Assembly: GCF_028023555.1 (NCBI RefSeq)
Contig: NZ_JAQIOY010000007.1
Location: forward strand, 62,001 to 126,000
DNA length: 64,000 nucleotides
Direction of reading: 5' to 3'
Source of the DNA: Thalassococcus_A lentus
Lineage (GTDB): Bacteria > Pseudomonadota > Alphaproteobacteria > Rhodobacterales > Rhodobacteraceae
Shown: piece after piece, positions 41,723-49,614 of the stretch
How positions within the stretch are numbered: the stretch's first letter is position 1
Layout of the letters: each line of letters begins with the position of its first letter
Notes under the pieces: model-generated
Told to the model about the DNA's origin: nothing
Databases searched by the model: none
Seen by the model: only the letters and a program-made list of their open reading frames with translations
Program-made: the position numbers and the translations under genes

Positions 41723-42580
41723 ATGCAGGCACGGGAATTGGTTCGTCTGGCCGTCATGGTGTTCACAGCTGTGACCTGTGTGGTGATTGGCGACACGGCG
41801 GGCAAGCTTCTGACTGCCCAAGGGGTCGCACCGATCTTTGTTGCTTGGTCCCGGTTCGGCATTGCGGCGGTGATCTTGCTGCCTTTCAGCGGGTTAAAAC
41901 GCCGCGAACTCGGCCAGTTGGCCGATTGGCGGGTGGTCCTGCGGGCGATTTTCATTGTCTGTGGGATCTGTTCGATCCTGACCGCGCTAAAGACTGAGCC
42001 GATCGCGGATGTTTTCGGGGCGTTTTTCATCGGCCCCATCGTGTCGTATGTGCTGGCGATCCTGTTTTTGGGCGAACGACCGTCGACGCAGCGCAGCTTG
42101 CTTTTGGCACTGGGATTTGCCGGTGTCATGCTTGTGGTCAAACCCGGCTTCGGCGCAACGCCCGGCATGGGGTTTGCGCTGCTGGCAGGGATTTTCTATG
42201 GGGCCTATCTGGCTATGACGCGCGCGACAGCCGGGGCATTTCGCGCTGGTTTTCTGCTCATTTCGCAACTGTTGATCGGGGCTGTTTTGCTGGCGCCACT
42301 CGGGCTTCAGATCAAGCTGCCCGAAATGTCATCGTTTCTGATAGTCTTGATCGCCATCAGTGCGCTTGGGTCTGCTGCCGGAAACTATCTGCTGGTTCTG
42401 GCCAATCGCTCGGCTGAGGCAAGCCTCGTTGCACCATTGGTTTATACGCAATTGGTATCCGCAACCATTCTGGGCGTACTGGTCTTTGGCGACTGGCCCG
42501 ATGCGCTGGCGCTGGTTGGTCTAGTGCTGATCGCCTTTTCCGGTCTGGGGTCGCTGGTCGTTCAGCAAAGGCAGGGATAG
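41723..42580 (+). CDS. EamA/DMT-family membrane transporter
   Basis: The 285-residue protein has ten hydrophobic helices arranged as two five-helix EamA repeats. Typical segments are AWSRFGIAAVILLPFSG, FIGPIVSYVLAILFLGERPS (the end-of-helix-4 signature) and VAPLVYTQLVSATILGVLVFGDWPDA in the second repeat. DMT proteins export metabolites or amino acids. The substrate is unknown. The start at 41723 follows AGAGGG. It is 73 bp downstream of the peptidase and ends six bases before the convergent DksA-like gene. Confidence 0.88.
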   Translation: MQARELVRLAVMVFTAVTCVVIGDTAGKLLTAQGVAPIFVAWSRFGIAAVILLPFSGLKRRELGQLADWRVVLRAIFIVCGICSILTALKTEPIADVFGAFFIGPIVSYVLAILFLGERPSTQRSLLLALGFAGVMLVVKPGFGATPGMGFALLAGIFYGAYLAMTRATAGAFRAGFLLISQLLIGAVLLAPLGLQIKLPEMSSFLIVLIAISALGSAAGNYLLVLANRSAEASLVAPLVYTQLVSATILGVLVFGDWPDALALVGLVLIAFSGLGSLVVQQRQG

Positions 42581-42586
42581 TTCGGG

Positions 42587-42856
42587 TTACTTCAACTGAC
42601 TGTCCTTGGATCCACGCCGGTTGATCCCACCCCGTAGCTGCACCGCGCTGTCGCGTTCCGATGCGCAATCCAGACATAGTTTGACACCGGGCAAGGCCTC
42701 TCGGCGGGGCTGCGGAATTTCTTCTTCGCATTCTGCACAATGGGTCAGGCTTTCGCCCTTTGGCTGAGGCCGCGCCTTTAGGCGTGCAAGTTCATCGGCA
42801 ATTGACGCCTCGATTTGCTCGTTCACCGCACCGTCGCGGCTCCAACCGCCAGCCAT
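42587..42856 (-). CDS. DksA/TraR-type zinc-finger protein
   Basis: This 89-residue protein has the C4 zinc finger HCAECEEEIPQPRREALPGVKLCLDCASE, typical of the small TraR/YbiI-like DksA relatives. It lacks the long coiled-coil tip of full DksA, so it may act as a shortened regulator of RNA polymerase through the secondary channel. Its N-terminal helix contains QIEASIADELARLKARP. It stands alone, 57 bp from the DUF4389 gene on the same strand. Confidence 0.85.
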   Translation of the reverse strand: MAGGWSRDGAVNEQIEASIADELARLKARPQPKGESLTHCAECEEEIPQPRREALPGVKLCLDCASERDSAVQLRGGINRRGSKDSQLK

Positions 42857-42913
42857 GTCGTATCCTTTCGTGACCGTGCAGAACTCAGACCAAGCACCCG
42901 CGCAGGCCCTGCA

Positions 42914-43216
42914 TCAATCCAGTTCCGTCCAAGGCCAAGGCTTTACGTCTGAAGCACCGGTTTGATACCGGGCAGCCTTGGCCATCCAAATACCCAGATC
43001 GGTACCGAAATCGGCCAGACGTTCGTTTGGTTTGCCTTGGTTCAACGCCATCAGGACAAACTGAACAATCGTCGCGACCCCCAGCACCGTTTGCGCAAGG
43101 CTCAGCATCACCCAGATGATCACAACGTAAAGCAGCCGTACTGGCAGCCCATCACGTTCGACCGTGGGCTGTTCGCCGTTCAGCCGCCCATCAACCTTTT
43201 CCTCGTCACCCATCAT
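42914..43216 (-). CDS. DUF4389-family membrane protein
   Basis: This is a 100-residue protein with hydrophobic segments RLLYVVIIWVMLSLAQTVLGVATIVQFVLMAL (about 27-58) and a C-terminal amphipathic part that ends TGASDVKPWPWTEL. The family DUF4389 is recognised by RLLY near the first helix and by the conserved FPW/WPW close to the C-terminus. Function is unknown and it is probably an inner-membrane protein. It is followed on the same strand by the DksA-like gene. Confidence 0.78.
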   Translation of the reverse strand: MMGDEEKVDGRLNGEQPTVERDGLPVRLLYVVIIWVMLSLAQTVLGVATIVQFVLMALNQGKPNERLADFGTDLGIWMAKAARYQTGASDVKPWPWTELD

Positions 43217-43341
43217 GACCCTGTTCCCGTGTTGGCTATGCCATCAAGATAGTCATTTTCCCGTGCCATCCAAGCGCCCAATTCGGCGGCAGACTTGACG
43301 CGCGCAGCGCACCGCTAATTTGAAGGGCAAAGGAGACGACG

Positions 43342-43869
43342 ATGCACAAGATGCTGGCAATGATCATTTGGGCCCTGACCGCCGCGGCGGCGACGGCTGC
43401 GCAAACCTTTTCCTTTGCCAGTGTTGACGGTGGAATGTTGCGGTTTTCCGACTGGAAAGGCCAACCTGTTTTGGTGGTGAACACCGCCTCTCGCTGCGGC
43501 TACACGCATCAGTACAACGGTCTGCAGGCATTGCATGAACGGTTCAGCAAACAGGGCTTGGTCGTGCTGGCGGTTCCCTCAAACGATTTCAGACAGGAAC
43601 TGGCCAGTGCAAAAGACGTGCAAGCGTTCTGCGAGGTGAATTTTGACCTGACCCTTCCGATGACCGACATCACAACAGTGACCGGTCCAGATGCGCACGC
43701 GTTCTATCAATGGGTAAGGCAAGAGACGGGCTTTGCGCCAACATGGAATTTCAACAAAGTTCTGATTGCGCCGGATGGCAGCGTTGCAGGCACATTCGGG
43801 TCCAAAACCAGACCGCAGTCACGGACCATGCTCAATGCCATCCGGGCCGTTCTGGACGGGGCATACTAG
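43342..43869 (+). CDS. Glutathione peroxidase family protein, exported
   Basis: The 175-residue protein has an N-terminal signal peptide (about 1-19, MLAMIIWALTAAAATAA) and a thioredoxin-fold peroxidase domain. NTASRCGYTHQYNGLQAL carries the peroxidatic Cys, VPSNDFRQELA follows, and WNFNKVLIAPDG carries the conserved Trp and Asn. Such enzymes reduce hydroperoxides using thioredoxin or glutathione. Periplasmic location is inferred from the signal peptide, which is unusual for GPx. The resolving Cys site reads VQAFCEVNFDLTLPM. Confidence 0.9.
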   Translation: MHKMLAMIIWALTAAAATAAQTFSFASVDGGMLRFSDWKGQPVLVVNTASRCGYTHQYNGLQALHERFSKQGLVVLAVPSNDFRQELASAKDVQAFCEVNFDLTLPMTDITTVTGPDAHAFYQWVRQETGFAPTWNFNKVLIAPDGSVAGTFGSKTRPQSRTMLNAIRAVLDGAY

Positions 43870-43871
43870 AA

Positions 43872-43898
43872 GCGCTCCGACCATATCAGTCGGAGCGC
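43872..43898. terminator. Convergent hairpin between gpx and DUF465 genes
   Basis: GCGCTCCGAC and GTCGGAGCGC form a perfect ten-pair stem with a seven-base loop, between convergent genes. There is no T tract, so it is probably a bidirectional stop or mRNA-end structure. Confidence 0.6.
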
Positions 43899-43917
43899 GG
43901 CGTCGCCTCCCCGAGGC

Positions 43918-44154
43918 TTACGCGTTGAGCATGCCCCAGATCTTGTCTTTCAACAGGGCACGCTGCTTGCGCAACGCTTCTTCGGCCAGCTGCTCCATCG
44001 GCTCTACGTTGGTTTCAGCCCGGTGCACTTGCCGGTTCAAAGTGTGATACTCATCCGCGAGCTTGGCAAAATGAGCATCGTCTTGCTTTAGCGCGCTCAT
44101 TTTCTCGACGAATTCCGGGAACTCTTCTGCAAGTTCATGAGGGGTGTTGGACAT
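43918..44154 (-). CDS. DUF465-family protein (YdcH-like)
   Basis: This is a 78-residue, highly helical, charged protein: MSNTPHELAEEFPEFVEKMSALKQDD then HFAKLADEYHTLNRQVHRAETNVEP and a C-terminal LRKQRALLKDKIWGML. This is the DUF465 (YdcH) pattern of a small coiled coil. The function is unknown in all characterised genomes. I chose ATG 44154. A longer frame to 44199 adds Cys-rich residues without similarity. It lies 64 bp downstream of a strong FNR-type box (44218-44231), which would be its nearest target. Confidence 0.82.
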   Translation of the reverse strand: MSNTPHELAEEFPEFVEKMSALKQDDAHFAKLADEYHTLNRQVHRAETNVEPMEQLAEEALRKQRALLKDKIWGMLNA

Positions 44155-44217
44155 GTCGCGTCTCCTCTCGCATTCCTGTTTACAAATGCAGTCTGGCACG
44201 CCCTCAGCGCCGGCACT

Positions 44218-44231
44218 TTGACCCGGATCAA
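44218..44231. promoter_or_regulatory. FNR-type box upstream of DUF465 gene
   Basis: TTGACCCGGATCAA matches TTGAT-N4-ATCAA at nine of ten defined positions and is flanked by T and A, making TTTGA...TCAAA. It is 64 bp upstream of the DUF465 start and 29 bp past the end of the thermonuclease-like gene. The site differs from the fnrL box by one central base. Confidence 0.6.
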
Positions 44232-44259
44232 ATTGCCCGAAAATTTCGTAAAATCAGCC

Positions 44260-44937
44260 TTACCGACGGGCGCGGCGCCACCCGGCCTGACGGGCTTCGG
44301 CCTCGGAACAAAACCATCGTTCACCATCAGAGGTTTTCACAACTGTACGTGCGTACCAGCTTTGGCCCGGGATATGGTAAATGCGTTTGCCGTCGGCGCT
44401 GATATTGCCCTTGATTACACAGCCATCAGGAGCCTGCTGCATAGATTGCGCAGCGTGACCCGCGCGGGCATTTGCACGAAAGGCCGCCGGATTTTCGACA
44501 CCCTGACCATGCAAACCACGCCCGGTCACAGCGGCGCCCTTTTCATCAAGATCGTAGTCCCATGAATATTTGCGAAAAGCAAAAGCCAGACCCTCGGCGA
44601 CAAGCGATTTGCCAACGTCGGCACCGTCTACATAACAACGCGCCACGATGCGTTGATACCGGTCGACATCAACGGTCTCACACCGCGCCCGCCGACCGCC
44701 GAAACGCGCCCGCACCTCGCCAGACACCCAAGCGCCGCAGCCCCACATCGGCGTTCCGAAACCCCCGCACATCTGGTCGGTTTCTGGGGCATCGATGCCA
44801 AAAATGCGGATGGTTTGGCCGGCGACGGCAAACGTATCACCATCAACAACGCGGATCGTCCCGGTCAGGTCTTGCGCCGCAGCAGCGCCAAGCCAGATCG
44901 AGGACACAAGTGCAGCAATGCAAGAGAGTCTCAACAT
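44260..44937 (-). CDS. Thermonuclease (SNase)-like protein, exported
   Basis: The 225-residue protein has a signal peptide (about 1-21) and an SNase-like fold (about 25-135) with VVDGDTFAVAGQTIRIFGIDAPE, which carries the typical nuclease D-x-D and Asp/Arg residues. A VDVDRYQRIVARCYV segment and LVAEGLAFAFRKYSWDYD follow. The C-terminal part (about 170-225) holds CVIKGNISADGKRIYHIPGQSWYARTVV and WFCSEAEARQAGWRRA, a module seen in Rhodobacteraceae nuclease-like proteins. It probably cuts nucleic acids in the periplasm. Confidence 0.83.
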   Translation of the reverse strand: MLRLSCIAALVSSIWLGAAAAQDLTGTIRVVDGDTFAVAGQTIRIFGIDAPETDQMCGGFGTPMWGCGAWVSGEVRARFGGRRARCETVDVDRYQRIVARCYVDGADVGKSLVAEGLAFAFRKYSWDYDLDEKGAAVTGRGLHGQGVENPAAFRANARAGHAAQSMQQAPDGCVIKGNISADGKRIYHIPGQSWYARTVVKTSDGERWFCSEAEARQAGWRRARR

Positions 44938-44991
44938 CTGTCCAATGTCAGAACTCCGACCACCGCATGCAATGCGAATTGTTAACTTTTC

Positions 44992-45007
44992 TTAACGAAT
45001 GGTTAAC
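44992..45007. promoter_or_regulatory. CtrA-like motif between nuclease and transketolase genes
   Basis: TTAACGAATGGTTAAC matches the alphaproteobacterial CtrA consensus TTAA-N7-TTAAC. A second TTAAC-type element overlaps just upstream (44982-44996). The stretch lies 55 bp upstream of the nuclease-like start and about 80 bp upstream of the transketolase start. It is a sequence match only. Confidence 0.35.
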
Positions 45008-45070
45008 AGGTGCTATGAAGAAACCACTTGCAAGCCTGTCAAAGGAGTGGTGCTCTGTGCTTGAATAATT

Positions 45071-45080
45071 TGGTATACCA
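45071..45080. promoter_or_regulatory. GntR-type operator upstream of transketolase genes
   Basis: TGGTATACCA, a perfect ten-base palindrome set in T-rich flank on the left, lies 8 bp before the GTG start region of the transketolase N-terminal gene. The same palindrome occurs twice at the regulator/TRAP promoters (50401-50410, 50455-50464). FadR-subfamily GntR proteins bind T/A-flanked GGT...ACC palindromes, and one is encoded in the cluster. Confidence 0.7.
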
Positions 45081-45088
45081 TTTTGGAT

Positions 45089-45946
45089 GTGCCCGTGACC
45101 CAAGCCACAAACACCCGCCTTTCAAACACCAGCCTTGCCCGGCGCGCCTGGGCTATTCGTCGTCACGCGCTGCTGATGGCGCAGGTGCAGGGGCAAGGAT
45201 ACATCGGTCAGGCGCTGGGGGCCGCGGACTTGCTGGCCACATCTTATTTCCACGCAATGACCTATCGGGCAGACGATCCCGAGTGGGAGGGACGAGACCG
45301 GTTCTATCTGTCCATCGGACACTATGCGATCGCGCTCTACGCTGCTCTGATCGAGGCAGGCATTCTGCCCGAAGACGAGATCGAAACCTACGGAATGGAC
45401 GAAAGCCGTATGCCCATGTCGGGCATGGCAGCCTATACGCCCGGCATGGAAATCACCGGCGGATCGCTTGGTCATGGCTTGGGCATCGCTGTCGGTGCAG
45501 CCATGGGCCTGAAGCGCAAAGCCAACCCGGCTTTTGTCTACAATCTGCTGTCGGATGGGGAACTGGGCGAAGGATCCACATGGGAGGCGGTCATGTCCGC
45601 CGCTCAGCACGGGCTGGACAACCTCATCGCCATTGTCGATTTCAACGATCAGCAGGCCGACGGCAAAACTACCCAGGCCTTGGCCCGCGGCTCGCAGTCT
45701 GCGCAATGGCAGGCCTTTGGCTGGTTCGCACAGGAAATTGACGGCAACGATCTGGATGCGCTCGTCTCTGCATTCGACGTAGCGCGAAACCATCGCGCCC
45801 CCTGCCCCCGTGTCATCATCTGCAACACAACCATGTGCAAGGGCATCCCGTTTCTGGAAGAGCGCGAGATCACCCATTTCGTCCGCGTTGAGGCGGACGA
45901 GTGGACAAAGGCGCTCGCCATTCATGATGCCAACAAGCCGGAGTGA
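45089..45946 (+). CDS. Transketolase N-terminal subunit (split transketolase)
   Basis: The 285-residue protein corresponds to the ThDP pyrophosphate-binding half of transketolase. It has SLARRAWAIRRHALLMAQVQGQGYIGQAL near the start, YLSIGHYAIALYAAL and ITGGSLGHGLGIAVGAAMG. The cofactor motif LSDGELGEGSTWEA has Ser in place of the usual Gly of GDGE. IVDFNDQQADG completes the metal/ThDP site. With the C-terminal subunit it forms a heteromeric ketol-transferase. Start codons are uncertain: GTG at 45089 or 45095 (TTG at 45083). All are 8-15 bp after the operator at 45071-45080. It is the first gene of the regulon. Confidence 0.88.
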   Translation: MPVTQATNTRLSNTSLARRAWAIRRHALLMAQVQGQGYIGQALGAADLLATSYFHAMTYRADDPEWEGRDRFYLSIGHYAIALYAALIEAGILPEDEIETYGMDESRMPMSGMAAYTPGMEITGGSLGHGLGIAVGAAMGLKRKANPAFVYNLLSDGELGEGSTWEAVMSAAQHGLDNLIAIVDFNDQQADGKTTQALARGSQSAQWQAFGWFAQEIDGNDLDALVSAFDVARNHRAPCPRVIICNTTMCKGIPFLEEREITHFVRVEADEWTKALAIHDANKPE

Positions 45947-47001
45947 TCCCCGTGTCAGAGCCACCCATTCCGCCAAATTCGCGGCGTCTGTCAAAGTTCA
46001 AGGCACGCAAGGCCCCGAACCAGAAACAGGCCACTTCGGCCATGATTGCATCCTTGGATTCAGAAGGCCGCGATACAATTGCCGCGCCCTTTGGCAATAC
46101 GCTGGCGGAACTGGCAGAGCATCGCGCCGATATTGTCGGTCTGTCAGCTGATCTGTCCAAATACACCGACCTACATGTCTTTGCGCAGGCACATCCGGAC
46201 CGGTTCTATCAAATGGGCATGGCCGAACAGGTTCTGATGTCAGCCGCCGCCGGCTTGGCGCGCGAAGGCTTTACGCCCTTCGCAACCACCTATGCGGTTT
46301 TCGCTGCCCGGCGCGCCTATGACTTTATCTGCATGGCGATCGCGGAAGAAGCCCTGCCGGTCAAGATCTGCTGCGCGCTGCCCGGCCTGACCACCGGCTA
46401 TGGCCCATCGCATCAGGCCACCGAAGATCTCGCTATTATGCGGGCGATGCCCGGACTAACCGTGTTGGACCCTTGCGATGCCATCGACACCCAGCAAGCC
46501 ACCCGCGCCATCGCCGACCATCCCGGTCCGGTATATATGCGGTTGTTGCGCGGTCAGGTGCCAAACGTTCTGGGCGATTACGACTATGCGTTTGAAATTG
46601 GCAAGGCCAAGTTACTGCAGGACGGCACGGACGTTCTTTTCATTTCCTCCGGGATCATGACCATGCGGACGCTTGACGCAGCCAAGGCGCTGGCCCGCGA
46701 CGGAGTATCCTGCGCCGTTTTACATTCGCCGACGATCAAGCCTTTGGACAAAGCCACCATTCTGAAACAGGCTGCCAAAGGTGGGCGTCTGGTGGTTGCA
46801 GCGGAAAACCACTCTGTCACCGGCGGCTTGGGAGAGGCGGTGGCAGCCTGTCTGATGCAGGGCGGCGTCACGGCGACATTCCGGCAGATCGGACTACCTG
46901 ACGAATTTCTGGATGCGGGCGCGTTGCCGACACTGCACGCACAATACGGGATCACGGTTGATGCAATCGCTGCATCGGTCAAAACATGGCTGAAGGAATA
47001 G
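45943..47001 (+). CDS. Transketolase C-terminal subunit (split transketolase)
   Basis: The 352-residue protein corresponds to the Pyr and C-terminal domains of transketolase. It carries DIVGLSADLSKYTDL, QMGMAEQVLMSAAAGLAREGFTPFATTYAVF, whose Glu activates ThDP, GLTTGYGPSHQATEDLA and a C-terminal Rossmann-like domain. It overlaps the N-terminal subunit gene by four bases. Split transketolases often act on non-standard substrates (for example apulose-4-phosphate or sulfosugar systems). There is no sugar kinase in this cluster, so the donor/acceptor pair is not evident. It begins at GTG 45943 or GTG 45952. Confidence 0.88.
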   Translation: MIPVSEPPIPPNSRRLSKFKARKAPNQKQATSAMIASLDSEGRDTIAAPFGNTLAELAEHRADIVGLSADLSKYTDLHVFAQAHPDRFYQMGMAEQVLMSAAAGLAREGFTPFATTYAVFAARRAYDFICMAIAEEALPVKICCALPGLTTGYGPSHQATEDLAIMRAMPGLTVLDPCDAIDTQQATRAIADHPGPVYMRLLRGQVPNVLGDYDYAFEIGKAKLLQDGTDVLFISSGIMTMRTLDAAKALARDGVSCAVLHSPTIKPLDKATILKQAAKGGRLVVAAENHSVTGGLGEAVAACLMQGGVTATFRQIGLPDEFLDAGALPTLHAQYGITVDAIAASVKTWLKE

Positions 47002-47003
47002 AC

Positions 47004-47897
47004 ATGACGCAGCAAGCGATCATCGGTCTTGGATCGATGGGTATGGGCATGGCCCGGAACATCATGGACGCAGGCATGGAATTGCGCGGATACGATATCT
47101 TCGACGCGGCACGCCAGCGGTTTGCCGAGGCCGGAGGCATCGCCGCAACCGGCCCAGCAGAAGCGGCGCAAGACTGCACACTTTTGATCGTCATGGTCGT
47201 GAATGCCGCGCAGGCCAAAGACGTGTTGTTCGATCAGGGTGCCGCCGCCGCCTTGGCACCGGGCGCAACCGTCATGCTGTGCTCGACCGTTGCCCCATCA
47301 GAAGCGCGGGACATCGGCCAGACGCTGGAGACCATGGGGCACCAGTTGCTCGACGCGCCGGTTTCGGGCGGACAGGTCGGGGCCGATGCCGGAACCCTGA
47401 CGTTCATGGCTTCGGGCAGCGCTTCGGCCTTTGAGCGCGCGGGTCAGGTGCTTGAGGCAATGGCAGGCACGGTGCACCAGCTCGGGGACGCGCCCGGCAT
47501 GGGCGCCACATACAAAGTCGTGCACCAATTGGCGGCGGGCGTGCATATCGCTGCGGCCGCCGAATTGATGGCACTTGGAACAAAGGCCGGATGCGATCCG
47601 CAAACCCTGTTCGACATTGTAACCGGCTCGGCTGGGAACAGCTGGATGCTGGGCGATCGGGGTCCACGCATGATGATGCAGGACCCACCCTGCAAATCGT
47701 CTGTCGATATTTTTGTGAAGGACATCGGGCTGGTTCTACAAACCGGCCGCGATGCAGGCGCGTCCCTGCCACTGGCGGCACTGGCGCATCAGATGTTCAT
47801 TGCCGCATCCGGCATGGGTCTGGGCAAAGCTGACGACAGCCAGGTGTTGCGCGCCTACGAAGCTCTGATGGCCTCCCATGAAGACAAGGAGAACTGA
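47004..47897 (+). CDS. Beta-hydroxyacid dehydrogenase (3-hydroxyisobutyrate dehydrogenase family)
   Basis: The 297-residue protein has an NAD(P)-binding start IIGLGSMGMGMARNIM with the GxGxxG fold. It has a DAPVSGGQVGADAGTLTFMASG substrate loop and GMGATYKVVHQLAAGVHIAAAAELMAL, whose Lys is the catalytic residue of the beta-hydroxyacid dehydrogenase family. It oxidises a hydroxy acid, with L-threonate or 3-hydroxyisobutyrate type substrates possible. The start at 47004 follows AAGGAATAGAC, two bases after the transketolase stop. The next SDR gene starts one base after its stop. Confidence 0.88.
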   Translation: MTQQAIIGLGSMGMGMARNIMDAGMELRGYDIFDAARQRFAEAGGIAATGPAEAAQDCTLLIVMVVNAAQAKDVLFDQGAAAALAPGATVMLCSTVAPSEARDIGQTLETMGHQLLDAPVSGGQVGADAGTLTFMASGSASAFERAGQVLEAMAGTVHQLGDAPGMGATYKVVHQLAAGVHIAAAAELMALGTKAGCDPQTLFDIVTGSAGNSWMLGDRGPRMMMQDPPCKSSVDIFVKDIGLVLQTGRDAGASLPLAALAHQMFIAASGMGLGKADDSQVLRAYEALMASHEDKEN

Positions 47898-47898
47898 C

Positions 47899-48654
47899 AT
47901 GGCTCTGCTGGAAGGCAAAACAGCAATCATCACCGGTGCTGCGTCGCCACGCGGGTTGGGCAAAGCCTGCGCAATGCTCTTTGCAGAGCACGGCGCGCGG
48001 ATCTGTATTCTCGATCTGGATCAAGCCGCGGCCCAGTCCGAAGCAGACACTCTTCCGGGATCCGGCCATCGCGGAATCGCCTGCGATGTGACCAGCAAAT
48101 CCCAATGCGACACGGTCGTGCGCAATATACTGGAAGACATGCAGACCGTAGACATTCTGGTCAACAACGCCGGGATCACCCAGCCGCTCAAGATCATGCA
48201 GATCGAACCGGAAAACTATGATGCAGTGCTGGATGTGAACTTGCGCGGCACACTGAACATGAGCCAGGCGCTCATCCCGCATATGCGCGAACGCGGCAGC
48301 GGATCAATCGTCAACATGTCTTCAGTGTCCGCGCAGCGCGGCGGCGGGATATTCGGCGGCCCGCATTATTCCGCAGCCAAGGCTGGCATTCTTGGGCTGA
48401 CCAAGGCTATGGCCCGCGAACTGGCGCCCGACGGTATTCGCGCCAACGCCATATGCCCGGGTTTCATCGCAACCGACATCACCGCCGGCAAGCTGACACC
48501 AGAGATGAAGGCACAAATTCTGGAAGGGATTCCAATGGGTCGCGCCGGCAAGGCCTCGGACGTGGCCGGATGCGCCCTGTTCCTTGCATCGGATCTTGCG
48601 GCCTATGTCACGGGATCCGAGGTCGATGTGAACGGCGGGTCGCTGATTCACTGA
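47899..48654 (+). CDS. Short-chain dehydrogenase/reductase
   Basis: The 251-residue SDR has the cofactor motif GAASPRGLGKACAML, LVNNAGITQP, the catalytic Ser in VNMSSVSAQ and YSAAKAGILG (YxxxK). It ends in VDVNGGSLIH. It should oxidise or reduce a hydroxyl group of a sugar-derived or hydroxy-acid intermediate with NAD(P). It overlaps the previous gene's end by spacing of one base, so it is the fourth gene of the transketolase operon, which ends with a convergent hairpin at 48678-48708. Confidence 0.88.
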   Translation: MALLEGKTAIITGAASPRGLGKACAMLFAEHGARICILDLDQAAAQSEADTLPGSGHRGIACDVTSKSQCDTVVRNILEDMQTVDILVNNAGITQPLKIMQIEPENYDAVLDVNLRGTLNMSQALIPHMRERGSGSIVNMSSVSAQRGGGIFGGPHYSAAKAGILGLTKAMARELAPDGIRANAICPGFIATDITAGKLTPEMKAQILEGIPMGRAGKASDVAGCALFLASDLAAYVTGSEVDVNGGSLIH

Positions 48655-48677
48655 ATGGCGCTTTGGTCAAAGGGAAC

Positions 48678-48708
48678 CGCACCACGCAGCCGATGGGCCT
48701 GTGGTGCG
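48678..48708. terminator. Convergent hairpin after the transketolase operon
   Basis: CGCACCAC (48678-48685) and GTGGTGCG (48701-48708) form an eight-pair stem with a 15-base loop between the SDR gene and the convergent fumarylacetoacetase-family gene. A T-rich stretch follows on the plus strand. Confidence 0.6.
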
Positions 48709-48724
48709 ATTGCTCTTATACCGT

Positions 48725-49570
48725 TCAAAGGGCCGCGACGGCCTCTTGACGCTGTTTGCCCAAACCTTCGACCTCCAGTTCCATGACATCACCGGGGTTC
48801 AAGAAACGCTGCGGGTTCATTCCCAACCCAACGCCCGAGGGCGTTCCGGTTGCAATGATGTCGCCCGGCATCAGCTTCATGAACTGGCTCATGTAGGATA
48901 CAATTTCAGCCACCGAAAAGATCATGTCCGACGTATCGCTGTCCTGCACAACCTCGCCGTTCAAAGACAACCAGAGCCGAAGCGCTTGCGGGTCCGGCAC
49001 CTCGTCGGCGGTAACGAGCCAAGGACCGGTCGGGCCGAATGTCGGAGCAGACTTGCCTTTGATCCACTGCCCGCCGCGTTCGGCCTGAAACGCCCGCTCG
49101 GATACATCATTGATGGTGCAATAGCCTGCCACATGTGACAGCGCATCCGCTTCGGAAACATAGAGCGTTTCACGGCCGATAACGACGCCCAGCTCGACTT
49201 CCCAGTCCGTCTTTTTGGATGTGCGCGGGATATGCACCTCGTCAAACGGGCCTGACAAAGACGACGAGGCCTTGGAAAACAAAATGGGTTCTGCCGGTTT
49301 ATCCGCCCCGGTCTCTTCGGCATGTTTCGCGTAGTTCAGGCCAACACAAAAGAAGTTGGGGACTGACGCCAGACAAGAACCGATGCGCCCCGGGTTTTCC
49401 ACAACAGGCAGGCTGTCTACATCAATCGCGCGGATTGCATCCAGCGCGTCTAGGGATACGGCATCGCCTGAGAAATCTGGGGTCTTGCCCGACAGATCCC
49501 GGACCGCGCCAGATGTGTCCAAGATACCTGGCTTTTCTTGTCCTTGCGGTCCAAAACGCAATAATTTCAT
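48725..49570 (-). CDS. Fumarylacetoacetate hydrolase-family enzyme
   Basis: The 281-residue protein has the FAH fold: LLRFGPQGQEKPGIL at the start, NFFCVGLNYAKHAEETG, PILFSKASSSLSGP, TDWEVELGVVIG with metal-binding Glu residues, YCTINDVSERAFQ, WIKGKSAPTFGPTGPWLV and a GDIIATGTPSGVGLGM signature. Family members hydrolyse, decarboxylate or isomerise oxo acids using a divalent metal. It is on the minus strand 44 bp from the GntR-family gene and probably co-transcribed with it from the regulator promoter. Confidence 0.88.
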   Translation of the reverse strand: MKLLRFGPQGQEKPGILDTSGAVRDLSGKTPDFSGDAVSLDALDAIRAIDVDSLPVVENPGRIGSCLASVPNFFCVGLNYAKHAEETGADKPAEPILFSKASSSLSGPFDEVHIPRTSKKTDWEVELGVVIGRETLYVSEADALSHVAGYCTINDVSERAFQAERGGQWIKGKSAPTFGPTGPWLVTADEVPDPQALRLWLSLNGEVVQDSDTSDMIFSVAEIVSYMSQFMKLMPGDIIATGTPSGVGLGMNPQRFLNPGDVMELEVEGLGKQRQEAVAAL

Positions 49571-49614
49571 TCGGTTCGTTTCCTTTTCGATCGGGTTTTA
49601 CGGAAATATGGGGG

